From NCBI GenBank assembly GCA_934418125.1, contig CAKRWT010000021.1:1-37402 (forward strand): a stretch of DNA of 37,402 nucleotides, read 5' to 3'. Of the stretch, positions 17,727 through 25,659 are shown piece by piece. The position numbers and the translations under genes were made by a program. Position 1 is the stretch's first letter. Each line of letters starts with the position of its first letter. Source of the DNA: an uncultured Lachnospiraceae bacterium. GTDB lineage: Bacteria > Bacillota > Clostridia > Lachnospirales > Lachnospiraceae. The notes under the pieces were generated by a model. That model made no database searches, was not told where the DNA came from, and worked only from the letters and a program-made list of their open reading frames with translations.

Positions 17727-18110
17727 ATGGTGATAGAAATCGATTTTAACAGCGATGAAGCCATCTATATGCAGCTGCGCAATCAGATTATCATGGGAAT
17801 TGCTACGTCACAGTTTCAGGAAGGGGATATACTACCTTCTGTGAGGCAGCTTGCCGATACGATTGGAATCAACATGCACACTGTTAACAAGGCATATACT
17901 GTGTTAAGACAGGAAGGCTATGTGAAGGTTGACCGGAGAAAGGGTGCCATGATTGCCATTGATGTTGACCATCTGCAGGTTATCGAAGAGGTCCGGAAGG
18001 ACTTAATGGTAACGCTGGCAAAAGCAAGTTGCAAGAATATTTCCAGAGAAGAAGTGCATGCTCTTATAGATGAAATCTATGAGGACTATGAGAAAGGAAT
18101 GAATGGTTAA
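17727..18110 (+). CDS. Short GntR-family (YtrA-type) transcriptional regulator
   Basis: The 127-residue protein is essentially one winged helix-turn-helix (residues about 10-78) and a short helical tail. It shows the GntR signature: AIYMQLRNQIIMGIATSQF, then LPSVRQLADTIGINMHTVNK and YTVLRQEGYVKVDRRKGAMI. This small form is typical of the YtrA subfamily, which often lies first in an operon and regulates its own transcript. Its stop overlaps the clpC start (TAATG), so the two are translationally coupled. In many Firmicutes clpC is preceded by ctsR-mcsA-mcsB; here this GntR protein takes that place, making it a candidate clpC regulator by position only. Confidence 0.88.
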   Translation: MVIEIDFNSDEAIYMQLRNQIIMGIATSQFQEGDILPSVRQLADTIGINMHTVNKAYTVLRQEGYVKVDRRKGAMIAIDVDHLQVIEEVRKDLMVTLAKASCKNISREEVHALIDEIYEDYEKGMNG

Positions 18111-20563
18111 TGCAGCCACAATTTACAGAGAAAGCGAAGGCAGCACTGGCATTAGCCCAGAAAGCAGCCAAAAGCTTACGGCAAAGTTATGTCGGAAGTG
18201 AACATATCCTTTTGGGGCTCTTAAAGGAAAATACAGGTGTGGCGGCTACGGTGCTGCAGAACAATGGCGTAGATGCTGTACAGCTTCAGGAAATGATACA
18301 GGATTTGATAGCTCCGGAAAGTACCGTGATGCTGGCAGAAAGGGATGGTTATTCGCCCAGAGCAGAGAAAATCCTGGAAGAAGCACATAAGCAGGCAGCA
18401 CGCTTTAAAAGTGATAAAACAGGAACCGAGCATCTGCTGCTGGCTATCTTAAAAGAGGGCGAGAATGTGGCAGTCCGTCTGTTGAATACCATGGGAATCT
18501 CCATACAGAAGCTGTATGTGGATGTTCTGGTAGCAATGGGTGAAAATGGGGCTTTGTATAAAGAAGACTTAAACCGCAAACAGGGTAAGAAAAAGCAGGG
18601 AGCATCTACCCTGGAACAGTACAGCCGTGATTTGACGGCACTGGCCAGAGAGGGTAAGTTAGACCCGGTTATTGGCAGAGAAGAAGAAATAACACGTGTG
18701 ATACAAATATTGAGCAGAAGAACGAAGAACAATCCTTGTCTTATTGGAGAGCCGGGAGTTGGTAAAACCGCAGTGGTAGAAGGACTGGCAAGCCGTATCG
18801 TGACAGGAGATGTTCCTTTCACGGTGCAGAATAAAAGAGTACTCACGTTGGACTTATCGGGCATGGTAGCCGGCAGCAAGTATCGTGGTGAATTTGAAGA
18901 ACGCATCAAAAAGGTAGTAAAAGAAGTGATTGAGGATGGGAATATTGTCCTGTTTCTGGATGAACTTCATACCATTATCGGTGCCGGTGGCGCAGAGGGG
19001 GCAATTGATGCTTCCAATATTCTGAAACCGTCCCTCGCCAGAGGCGAAATTCAGCTTATTGGTGCTACTACGATTGCAGAGTATCGTAAGTATATCGAGA
19101 AGGATGCAGCCCTGGAACGTCGTTTCCAGCCAGTTACCGTGGAAGAACCTACGGTGGAGGAAGCAGAGCGCATCCTGCGTGGAATTGTACACAAATACGA
19201 AGAACATCACAGGGTAAAAATTACCGAGGAAGCCATTCAGGCGGCTGTTACCTTATCTGCCCGCTATATTAATGACCGGAATCTGCCGGATAAGGCGATT
19301 GACCTGATTGACGAAGCATCGGCGGCAGTACGGCTGAAAGCACCTAAGAAACCGGATAAACTGCAGGAAATGGAAGCCGAAATAAAGAAGATTGACTTAC
19401 AGATAGAACGTTCTATCCGTATGGAGGCATTTACCCAGGCAGCCGAGTTAAAGAAGCAGCAGGAAAGCTGTATTAAGAAATATGAACGTGCTTTAAAACG
19501 GGCAGAAAAGGAAGAAGCCAATAAGGATTACGTGGTAGATGAGAATGAAATCGCTGAGGTAGTAGCTCTCTGGACGAAGATTCCGGTTAAGAAATTAGCC
19601 GAGAAGGAAAGTGAAAGACTGTTAAAACTAGAGTCTATCCTGCACCAGCGGGTAATTGGACAGGAAGAGGCAGTTACTGCGGTGGCAAAGGCTATACGCC
19701 GTGGCAGGGTCGGGTTACAGGACCCGAATCGTCCTATCGGTTCCTTTTTGTTCCTGGGACCGACCGGTGTGGGTAAAACGGAATTGAGCAAGGCTTTGGC
19801 AGAAGCTATGTTTGGCTCGGAAAACGCGCTTATCCGGGTGGATATGTCGGAGTATATGGAAGGACATTCCGTATCCAAGATGATTGGTTCCCCTCCAGGC
19901 TATGTAGGCTTTGAGGAGGGCGGACAGTTAAGCGAGAAGATTCGGAAGAATCCCTATTCCGTTGTCCTTTTTGATGAAATAGAAAAAGCACATCCGGATG
20001 TCTTTAATGTTCTGTTACAGGTACTGGATGATGGGCATATTACCGATTCCAAGGGAAGAAAGGTAAGCTTTAAGAATACCATCCTGATTATGACCTCCAA
20101 TGCCGGCGCCCAGAGAATCATAGAGCCGAAGAATCTTGGTTTTGGTGCAGGGGAGACAGAAAAACAGAATTATGATAAGATGAAATCCAACGTTATGGAA
20201 GAAGTAAAGCGGCTCTTCAAACCGGAATTTATCAATCGTATCGATGAAATTATGGTATTCCATCCTCTGAATAAGGATAATATGAAGCAGATTATTACGC
20301 TGTTATCCAGAAATCTGACGAAACGTTGTCAGAAACAGATGGGAATCGATTTGGTTATTACACCGGCAGTGAAGGAATATCTGGTAGAGAAGCACATGGA
20401 TGCCAAGATGGGAGCACGTCCGTTAAAACGTGCTATCCAGTCTGAAATCGAGGATGCCCTGGCAGAAGAAATCCTGCTTGGCAATGTGAAAGCAGGCGAT
20501 AAAGTGACCGTGGGACTCAGACAGAAGAAAATTGTATTTACGAGTGCAAAGAAACAGCGATAA
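18110..20563 (+). CDS. clpC: ATP-dependent Clp protease ATP-binding subunit ClpC
   Basis: The 817-residue AAA+ unfoldase feeds substrates to ClpP. The order is: Clp_N double repeat (about 1-145), first AAA module with Walker A GEPGVGKT near residue 213 and Walker B ILFLDELHT, then a UVR/middle domain (about 400-450, KIDLQIERSIRMEAFTQAAE) that distinguishes ClpC from ClpA and ClpB. The second AAA module has GPTGVGKT near residue 550, and a ClpP-binding LGF loop lies in PKNLGFGAG. The C-terminal D2-small domain is present. All ATPase motifs appear intact. The start overlaps the GntR stop by one base. McsA and McsB, its usual adaptors, are absent from this locus. Confidence 0.96.
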   Translation: MQPQFTEKAKAALALAQKAAKSLRQSYVGSEHILLGLLKENTGVAATVLQNNGVDAVQLQEMIQDLIAPESTVMLAERDGYSPRAEKILEEAHKQAARFKSDKTGTEHLLLAILKEGENVAVRLLNTMGISIQKLYVDVLVAMGENGALYKEDLNRKQGKKKQGASTLEQYSRDLTALAREGKLDPVIGREEEITRVIQILSRRTKNNPCLIGEPGVGKTAVVEGLASRIVTGDVPFTVQNKRVLTLDLSGMVAGSKYRGEFEERIKKVVKEVIEDGNIVLFLDELHTIIGAGGAEGAIDASNILKPSLARGEIQLIGATTIAEYRKYIEKDAALERRFQPVTVEEPTVEEAERILRGIVHKYEEHHRVKITEEAIQAAVTLSARYINDRNLPDKAIDLIDEASAAVRLKAPKKPDKLQEMEAEIKKIDLQIERSIRMEAFTQAAELKKQQESCIKKYERALKRAEKEEANKDYVVDENEIAEVVALWTKIPVKKLAEKESERLLKLESILHQRVIGQEEAVTAVAKAIRRGRVGLQDPNRPIGSFLFLGPTGVGKTELSKALAEAMFGSENALIRVDMSEYMEGHSVSKMIGSPPGYVGFEEGGQLSEKIRKNPYSVVLFDEIEKAHPDVFNVLLQVLDDGHITDSKGRKVSFKNTILIMTSNAGAQRIIEPKNLGFGAGETEKQNYDKMKSNVMEEVKRLFKPEFINRIDEIMVFHPLNKDNMKQIITLLSRNLTKRCQKQMGIDLVITPAVKEYLVEKHMDAKMGARPLKRAIQSEIEDALAEEILLGNVKAGDKVTVGLRQKKIVFTSAKKQR

Positions 20564-20592
20564 AGAAAAAGAAAACGTAGGAGGAAAACACA

Positions 20593-21003
20593 ATGGCTGT
20601 GGTAGAAGAATTACTGCGCGTCGAAGAAAATGGCGCAATCAGCTTTGGCAATCACAAACTGGATGCCAAGACAAAACTGGAGGATTTTGAACATGGTGGA
20701 AACCTGTATAAGGTAAAAACTTTCAGGGAACTGACGAAATTAGAGAAAAATGGCATGTTTGCCTATGAGTCAGAACCGGGAACTACCGTAACGAATTTCC
20801 AGGAAACAGCAAATGGTGTCAGCTTCCAGGTTGAGGGAGATGAGGATGCACAGATTACCGTAGGTCTTGAGGATGAGACGGAATATACTGTTTACGTGGA
20901 TGATGTGCATGTAGGCAAGATGAAAACCAATCTTGGCGGTAAATTGAGCTTCGGTGTAGAATTGAAGGGCTCAGGTGCCATCGGTGTGAAAATTGTAAAA
21001 TAA
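20593..21003 (+). CDS. Unknown small beta-rich protein (136 aa)
   Basis: The 136-residue protein begins MAVVEELLRVEENGAISFGN and ends GSGAIGVKIVK. It has no signal peptide or membrane segment, an acidic overall composition, and alternating short strands (ISFGNHKL, YKVKTFREL, VSFQVEG, ITVGLE, YTVYVDDVHVGKM, LSFGVELKG), suggesting a compact beta protein. AGGAGG is six to seven bases upstream. Similar proteins in Lachnospiraceae are, from memory, sometimes labelled endosialidase, but I see no sialidase motif (no Asp-box or Arg triad), so I do not adopt that name. It sits between clpC and radA and has a strong terminator downstream. Confidence 0.75.
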   Translation: MAVVEELLRVEENGAISFGNHKLDAKTKLEDFEHGGNLYKVKTFRELTKLEKNGMFAYESEPGTTVTNFQETANGVSFQVEGDEDAQITVGLEDETEYTVYVDDVHVGKMKTNLGGKLSFGVELKGSGAIGVKIVK

Positions 21004-21024
21004 GAATCCGATAATAGAAACCAG

Positions 21025-21057
21025 AAAATGCTTCTCTTTCAGGAGAGAAGCATTTTT
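21025..21057 (+). terminator. Rho-independent terminator between the 136-aa gene and radA
   Basis: A perfect 13-bp stem (AAAATGCTTCTCT with AGAGAAGCATTTT) with a 6-base loop is followed by a T-run. It closes the GntR-clpC-136aa transcript 22 bp after the stop codon. Confidence 0.92.
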
Positions 21058-21139
21058 GTGTTATGGCGACGAGGAAAATGCACGCACTTGTGCCGGTGCA
21101 TTTGAACATGACGCATCCGGAAAAGAAAGGCGGGTATGC

Positions 21140-22507
21140 ATGGCAAAGGGTAAAATGACGACGGTGTTTTATTGTCAGAACTGTGGATACGAATCCTCCA
21201 AGTGGATGGGGCAGTGTCCCGGCTGTAAGCAGTGGAACAGCTTCGTGGAAGAGAAAGTGAATACGAAATCGGTAAGTGCTGCAGGCAGTGTACGGCAAAA
21301 GGAGCAGCGAAAGCCTGCCAGCCTGTCGGAGGTAAGCATCCAGGAAGAGATGAGGATGTCTACCCATCTGGGTGAGTTAGACAGAGTGCTGGGCGGTGGT
21401 ATCGTACCCGGTTCCCTGATTTTGGTAGGGGGTGACCCAGGAATTGGCAAATCCACGCTGTTGTTGCAGGTGTGCCGGTATATGGCAGCAGATGGACGGA
21501 AGGTACTGTACATATCAGGAGAGGAATCCCTGCGGCAGATTAAGATTCGTGCCAATCGTTTAGGGGAGTTTGACGATAACCTGAAACTGTTATGTGAAAC
21601 GAATCTTGAGTATATCGAAGATACCATCCGGAAAGAAACACCGGATATTGCTATTATCGATTCCATTCAGACGATGTATCATGAGGACATTTCGGCGGCA
21701 CCGGGCAGCGTGTCCCAGGTAAGAGAGTCTACCAGTGTATTCCTGCAACTGGCAAAGGGTCTGAATATCTCCATTTTCATTGTGGGACATGTGACCAAGG
21801 AAGGAACCGTGGCAGGCCCCCGTGTGTTAGAACATATGGTAGATACGGTGTTATATTTTGAAGGGGACAGGCATGCCTCTTACCGGATTCTGCGGGGGGT
21901 AAAAAATCGTTTTGGTTCGACCAATGAAATCGGCGTCTTTGAGATGAAGGAAGAGGGGCTTGTAGAGGTCAAAAATGCATCGGAGTTTATGCTAAACGGA
22001 AAGCCCGAAGGGGCAAGTGGCTCGATTGTATCCTGTTCCATGGAAGGCACCAGACCGATTCTTCTGGAGATACAGGCACTGGTATGCCATAGTAACTTCG
22101 GGATTCCCAGGCGGCAGGCAATCGGTACGGATTTTAACAGAGTCAATCTGCTGATGGCAGTACTCGAGCGCAGGCTTGGCGTACAGATGTCTGACTGTGA
22201 TGCCTATGTGAACCTGGCGGGCGGTATGCGGATTATGGAGCCAGCCATCGACTTGGCAATCGCCATGGCAATCGTATCCAGTTTTAAGAACCGGGTCGTG
22301 GATGATAAGACCATTGCCTTTGGGGAAGTGGGACTCAGTGGGGAAGTCCGGGGTGTTTCCATGACACAGCAGCGGGTGGCAGAGGCTGCCAAGCTGGGCT
22401 TTACAACCTGTATCCTGCCAGAGGTCAACAGAAAGCAGGTCAAGGCTCCGGAGGGGATTTCCATTATCGGTGTGAAGACCGTAAAGGATGCCATAGATTT
22501 GCTATAA
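21140..22507 (+). CDS. radA: DNA repair protein RadA (Sms)
   Basis: The protein has 455 residues from the ATG at 21140 (MAKGKMTTVFYCQNCGY), the normal RadA start and length; the upstream in-frame ATG at 21056 lies inside the terminator region. A four-cysteine zinc finger (CQNCGYESSKWMGQCPGC) is followed by the RecA-like ATPase with Walker A GDPGIGKST near residue 98, the RadA-specific KNRFG motif near residue 255, and a C-terminal Lon-like domain (ANLGGMRI-type segment VNLAGGMRIMEPAIDLAIA). RadA drives branch migration of recombination intermediates and acts in repair and natural transformation. It has no close promoter that I can identify downstream of the terminator. Confidence 0.96.
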   Translation: MAKGKMTTVFYCQNCGYESSKWMGQCPGCKQWNSFVEEKVNTKSVSAAGSVRQKEQRKPASLSEVSIQEEMRMSTHLGELDRVLGGGIVPGSLILVGGDPGIGKSTLLLQVCRYMAADGRKVLYISGEESLRQIKIRANRLGEFDDNLKLLCETNLEYIEDTIRKETPDIAIIDSIQTMYHEDISAAPGSVSQVRESTSVFLQLAKGLNISIFIVGHVTKEGTVAGPRVLEHMVDTVLYFEGDRHASYRILRGVKNRFGSTNEIGVFEMKEEGLVEVKNASEFMLNGKPEGASGSIVSCSMEGTRPILLEIQALVCHSNFGIPRRQAIGTDFNRVNLLMAVLERRLGVQMSDCDAYVNLAGGMRIMEPAIDLAIAMAIVSSFKNRVVDDKTIAFGEVGLSGEVRGVSMTQQRVAEAAKLGFTTCILPEVNRKQVKAPEGISIIGVKTVKDAIDLL

Positions 22508-22583
22508 ATGTGACAAAATTGTAAATAAATTTAAGAAAATGTTAAGAATTTCCTCTTTTCTATATCCAAACGCGCAATTTTAT

Positions 22584-22591
22584 GGTACTAT
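22584..22591 (+). promoter_or_regulatory. Possible extended -10 promoter before the LCP gene
   Basis: TGG followed by TACTAT at 22583-22591 resembles an extended -10 element in the 182-bp gap before the LCP gene. No good -35 is visible at the right distance. Confidence 0.35.
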
Positions 22592-22689
22592 AGTCTAAGT
22601 GTTTTGCAAAAAGGACGTAAAATACGCAAATAAGAGATTCCATCGTAATGTGGGGCGTTACACAGAATCTGGAGAACAAGGAGTTACTT

Positions 22690-23775
22690 ATGGAGGAACA
22701 AACACAGAATTCTCAGGGCAGACACCATAAGTTTGTCAAGAATATTCCACTTCTGATATTAGAAATCTGTGTCTTATTGATTGCTATTGGCGTTATGTAT
22801 GTAGTCATGACGACTACAGGCGAAGTAGAACGAAAACAAATTGACCATGATAAGATTACCATTAATGACGAAGTGGTAGAAACCATGGCCAACAATGATA
22901 AGACAGAAGAAAAAGGCTATCGGAACATCGCACTGTTTGGTGTGGATGCCAGAGATGGCGAGTTAGGGAAAGGAACCAGAAGCGATACCATTATTATCGC
23001 AAGTATCAATCAGGATACCCAGGAGATTAAATTGATTTCCATATTCCGTGATACCTATCTGAATCTGAGTAATGACAGCTATAACAAATGTAATGCAGCT
23101 TATGCACAGGGTGGTCCGGAACAGGCAATCAGCATGCTCAATGCCAACCTGGATTTGGACATTACCGATTATGTTACTGTTGGATTCACCGGGCTGATTG
23201 ATGCCATCAATGCACTGGGCGGTGTGGATATGGAAGTAACTGAGGCAGAGATTAGCCACCTGAATAATTACCAGCTGACCATGTCAGAGGAACTGGGAGT
23301 AGATTATATTCCGGTGGAGAAGACAGGAAAACAGCTGTTAAATGGTATGCAGGCGACCGCATACTGCCGTATCCGCTATACGAAAGGAGACGATTTCCGC
23401 CGGGCAGAGAGACAAAGAGATGTGCTGACTGCCATGATGGAAAAAGCAAAGACCGCTTCGGTAGGAGAACTGACGGAGATGGTAAACGCTGTATTGCCCC
23501 AGGTACAGACTTCTTTGAACGTCAATGAAGTTATCAGCGTACTGGGCAGTGTAGCCGGTTATGACGTGGTAACCAGTGATGGTTTTCCTTTCCTGGGAGA
23601 GCGGACAGCAGCTAACGTAGGAAGTAAGGGAAGCTGTGTTATCCCGGATGATTTGGAAGAAAATGTCATTTTATTACATCAGATTCTCTATCCTGAGCAG
23701 GACTATACACCATCCAAGCAGGTTAAGAGCTTTAGTGCAGAAATTGATGCACAGACCAGGGAATACAGAGAATAA
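22690..23775 (+). CDS. LytR-CpsA-Psr (LCP) family cell-wall glycopolymer ligase
   Basis: The protein has 361 residues from the ATG at 22690 (AAGGAG six bases upstream); the earlier ATG at 22648 lacks a site. After a short cytoplasmic start it has one membrane helix (about 20-43) and an extracellular LCP domain. This contains NIALFGVDARDGELGKGTRSDTIIIASI, the ISIFRDTYLNL strand, and YCRIRYTKGDDFRRAERQRDVL, which carry the conserved Asp and Arg residues that bind the polyprenyl-pyrophosphate donor. LCP enzymes attach teichoic acids or capsular polymers to peptidoglycan. No polymer-synthesis genes are adjacent. A strong terminator follows, so it is probably monocistronic. Confidence 0.92.
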   Translation: MEEQTQNSQGRHHKFVKNIPLLILEICVLLIAIGVMYVVMTTTGEVERKQIDHDKITINDEVVETMANNDKTEEKGYRNIALFGVDARDGELGKGTRSDTIIIASINQDTQEIKLISIFRDTYLNLSNDSYNKCNAAYAQGGPEQAISMLNANLDLDITDYVTVGFTGLIDAINALGGVDMEVTEAEISHLNNYQLTMSEELGVDYIPVEKTGKQLLNGMQATAYCRIRYTKGDDFRRAERQRDVLTAMMEKAKTASVGELTEMVNAVLPQVQTSLNVNEVISVLGSVAGYDVVTSDGFPFLGERTAANVGSKGSCVIPDDLEENVILLHQILYPEQDYTPSKQVKSFSAEIDAQTREYRE

Positions 23776-23780
23776 TACGG

Positions 23781-23817
23781 ACAGCAGTTTAAGGATAGGT
23801 CTTAAACTGCTGTTTTT
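23781..23817 (+). terminator. Rho-independent terminator after the LCP gene
   Basis: A perfect 13-bp stem (ACAGCAGTTTAAG with CTTAAACTGCTGT) and 7-base loop is followed by TTTT, starting 5 bp after the stop codon. Confidence 0.92.
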
Positions 23818-23831
23818 GAGATAATAGGATA

Positions 23832-23860
23832 TTGCGGTAGCTGTATGAAATCGGTATAAT
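23832..23860 (+). promoter_or_regulatory. Promoter for the ABC exporter pair
   Basis: TTGCGG (23832-23837), a 17-bp spacer and a perfect TATAAT (23855-23860) lie 44 bp before the first ABC gene, directly after the LCP terminator. Confidence 0.7.
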
Positions 23861-23904
23861 TAGAAAATGTCCGGAAATAGATACAGATAGAAATGAGGAT
23901 AACG

Positions 23905-25629
23905 ATGAAGAAACTACTGGTATATTTAAAAGACTATAAAAAGGAAAGTGTGTGTGCACCGCTCTTTAAAATGCTGGAGGCTACCTTTGAGCTCTTTGTG
24001 CCCCTTGTTATGGCAGCCATTATCGATAATGGCATTGCGAACCGGGACATGCCTTATGTCCTGCGGATGGGAGTACTGCTGATTGCGCTTGGGTTAATCG
24101 GACTGGTCTGTTCCATTACCGCCCAGTATTTTGCGGCAAAGGCAGCGGTGGGCTTTTCCACCAGGTTAAAGCATGCCCTGTTTGAGCATATCCAGAGTCT
24201 GTCCTTTACCGAAATCGATACCCTGGGTACTTCCACGATGATTACCCGGATGACTTCCGATGCCAATCAGGTGCAGAATGGTGTGAACATGGTACTTCGG
24301 CTGTTCCTCCGTTCCCCGTTTATCGTATTTGGTGCCATGATTATGGCATTTACTATTGATGTGAAAGCAGCCATGATTTTCGTGGTAACCATACCGCTTC
24401 TGTCGGTGGTGGTATTCGGTATCATGATGATTACCATGCCCATGTATAAGAAAGTACAGGCGTATTTGGACCGGGTACTGGGAACCACCAGGGAGAATCT
24501 GACAGGTGCCCGTGTGATTCGTGCTTTTAACAAAGAGCAGGAAGAAATCGACAGCTTTGAAGAGAAGAACAGTGCCCTTGCCAACATGCAGCTTTTCGTG
24601 GGAAAGATATCGGCACTGACGAACCCGGTAACCTATGTCATCATCAACGTAGCCACCCTGGTGCTCCTCTATACAGGTGCCATCCGGGTAGATGCCGGAA
24701 CCATTACCCAGGGAGAAGTAGTCGCCCTGGTCAACTATATGTCCCAGATTCTGATAGAGCTGGTAAAACTGGCAAACCTGATTATTACCATTACCAAGGC
24801 ATTAGCCTGTGCCAACCGTATTGAGAGTGTATTTGAGATACAGTCCGGCATGGAATGGGAGCAGAAGACAGGAAGCAAGACACAGGAAAAGGAATATGTG
24901 GTGGATTTTGAGCACGTCAGCCTGACCTATGCGGGAGCCAGTGCAGAATCCCTGACCGATATTGATTTCAAGGTAAAGAAAGGAGAGACCATCGGTATCA
25001 TCGGTGGTACGGGCTCCGGAAAGTCCTCTCTCGTTAATATGATTCCAAGATTCTATGATGCCACCAAAGGACAGGTCAGAATCAATGGCAAGGATGTGCG
25101 GGAATACTCCATGGAAGAACTGCGCCAGAAGATAGGCGTTGTCTTACAGAAAGCCGTACTGTTCCAGGGAACCATCCGGGAAAACCTGCTGTGGGGCAAG
25201 ACCGATGCCACAGAAGAAGAACTGAACCGTGCCCTTGAGACAGCCCAGGCAAAAGAGTTCGTAGACCAGAAGGAAGGCAGGCTGGATGCCATGGTAGCCC
25301 AGGCAGGCAAGAACCTGTCCGGTGGACAAAGACAACGTCTTACCATTGCAAGGGCCCTGGTGGGCAATCCGGAGATTCTGATTCTGGACGACAGCGCCTC
25401 TGCCCTGGATTATGCGACGGATGCGGCACTGCGTAAGGCAATCCGTGGCATGGGCAAAGATATGACTGTCTTTATCGTATCCCAGAGGGCATCCTCCATT
25501 CAGTATGCAGACCAGATTATCGTGCTGGATGATGGCGGGATGGTAGGGCTGGGAACCCACGAGCAGCTGTTGGAGAACTGTGAAGTATATCAGGAGATTT
25601 ACTATTCCCAGTTTCCAAAGGAAGCGTAA
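23905..25629 (+). CDS. ABC exporter half-transporter, degenerate-site subunit
   Basis: The protein has 574 residues from ATG 23905 (GAGG six bases upstream; ATG 23893 is an alternative). Six membrane helices (about 15-310) precede the ATPase domain: Walker A GGTGSGKSS near 367, signature LSGGQRQR near 471. Two catalytic positions are altered: the Walker B glutamate is Asp496 (ILILDDSASALD) and the switch histidine is Gln527 (VSQRASSI). This pattern is known from the non-hydrolysing site of heterodimeric exporters such as TM287/288 and BmrC/D. It should pair with the next gene product, 30 bp downstream, to export drugs, lipids or peptides; the substrate is unknown. Confidence 0.93.
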   Translation: MKKLLVYLKDYKKESVCAPLFKMLEATFELFVPLVMAAIIDNGIANRDMPYVLRMGVLLIALGLIGLVCSITAQYFAAKAAVGFSTRLKHALFEHIQSLSFTEIDTLGTSTMITRMTSDANQVQNGVNMVLRLFLRSPFIVFGAMIMAFTIDVKAAMIFVVTIPLLSVVVFGIMMITMPMYKKVQAYLDRVLGTTRENLTGARVIRAFNKEQEEIDSFEEKNSALANMQLFVGKISALTNPVTYVIINVATLVLLYTGAIRVDAGTITQGEVVALVNYMSQILIELVKLANLIITITKALACANRIESVFEIQSGMEWEQKTGSKTQEKEYVVDFEHVSLTYAGASAESLTDIDFKVKKGETIGIIGGTGSGKSSLVNMIPRFYDATKGQVRINGKDVREYSMEELRQKIGVVLQKAVLFQGTIRENLLWGKTDATEEELNRALETAQAKEFVDQKEGRLDAMVAQAGKNLSGGQRQRLTIARALVGNPEILILDDSASALDYATDAALRKAIRGMGKDMTVFIVSQRASSIQYADQIIVLDDGGMVGLGTHEQLLENCEVYQEIYYSQFPKEA

Positions 25630-25659
25630 AGTCAGAACAGGAGAGAGGTGCAGCGATAA

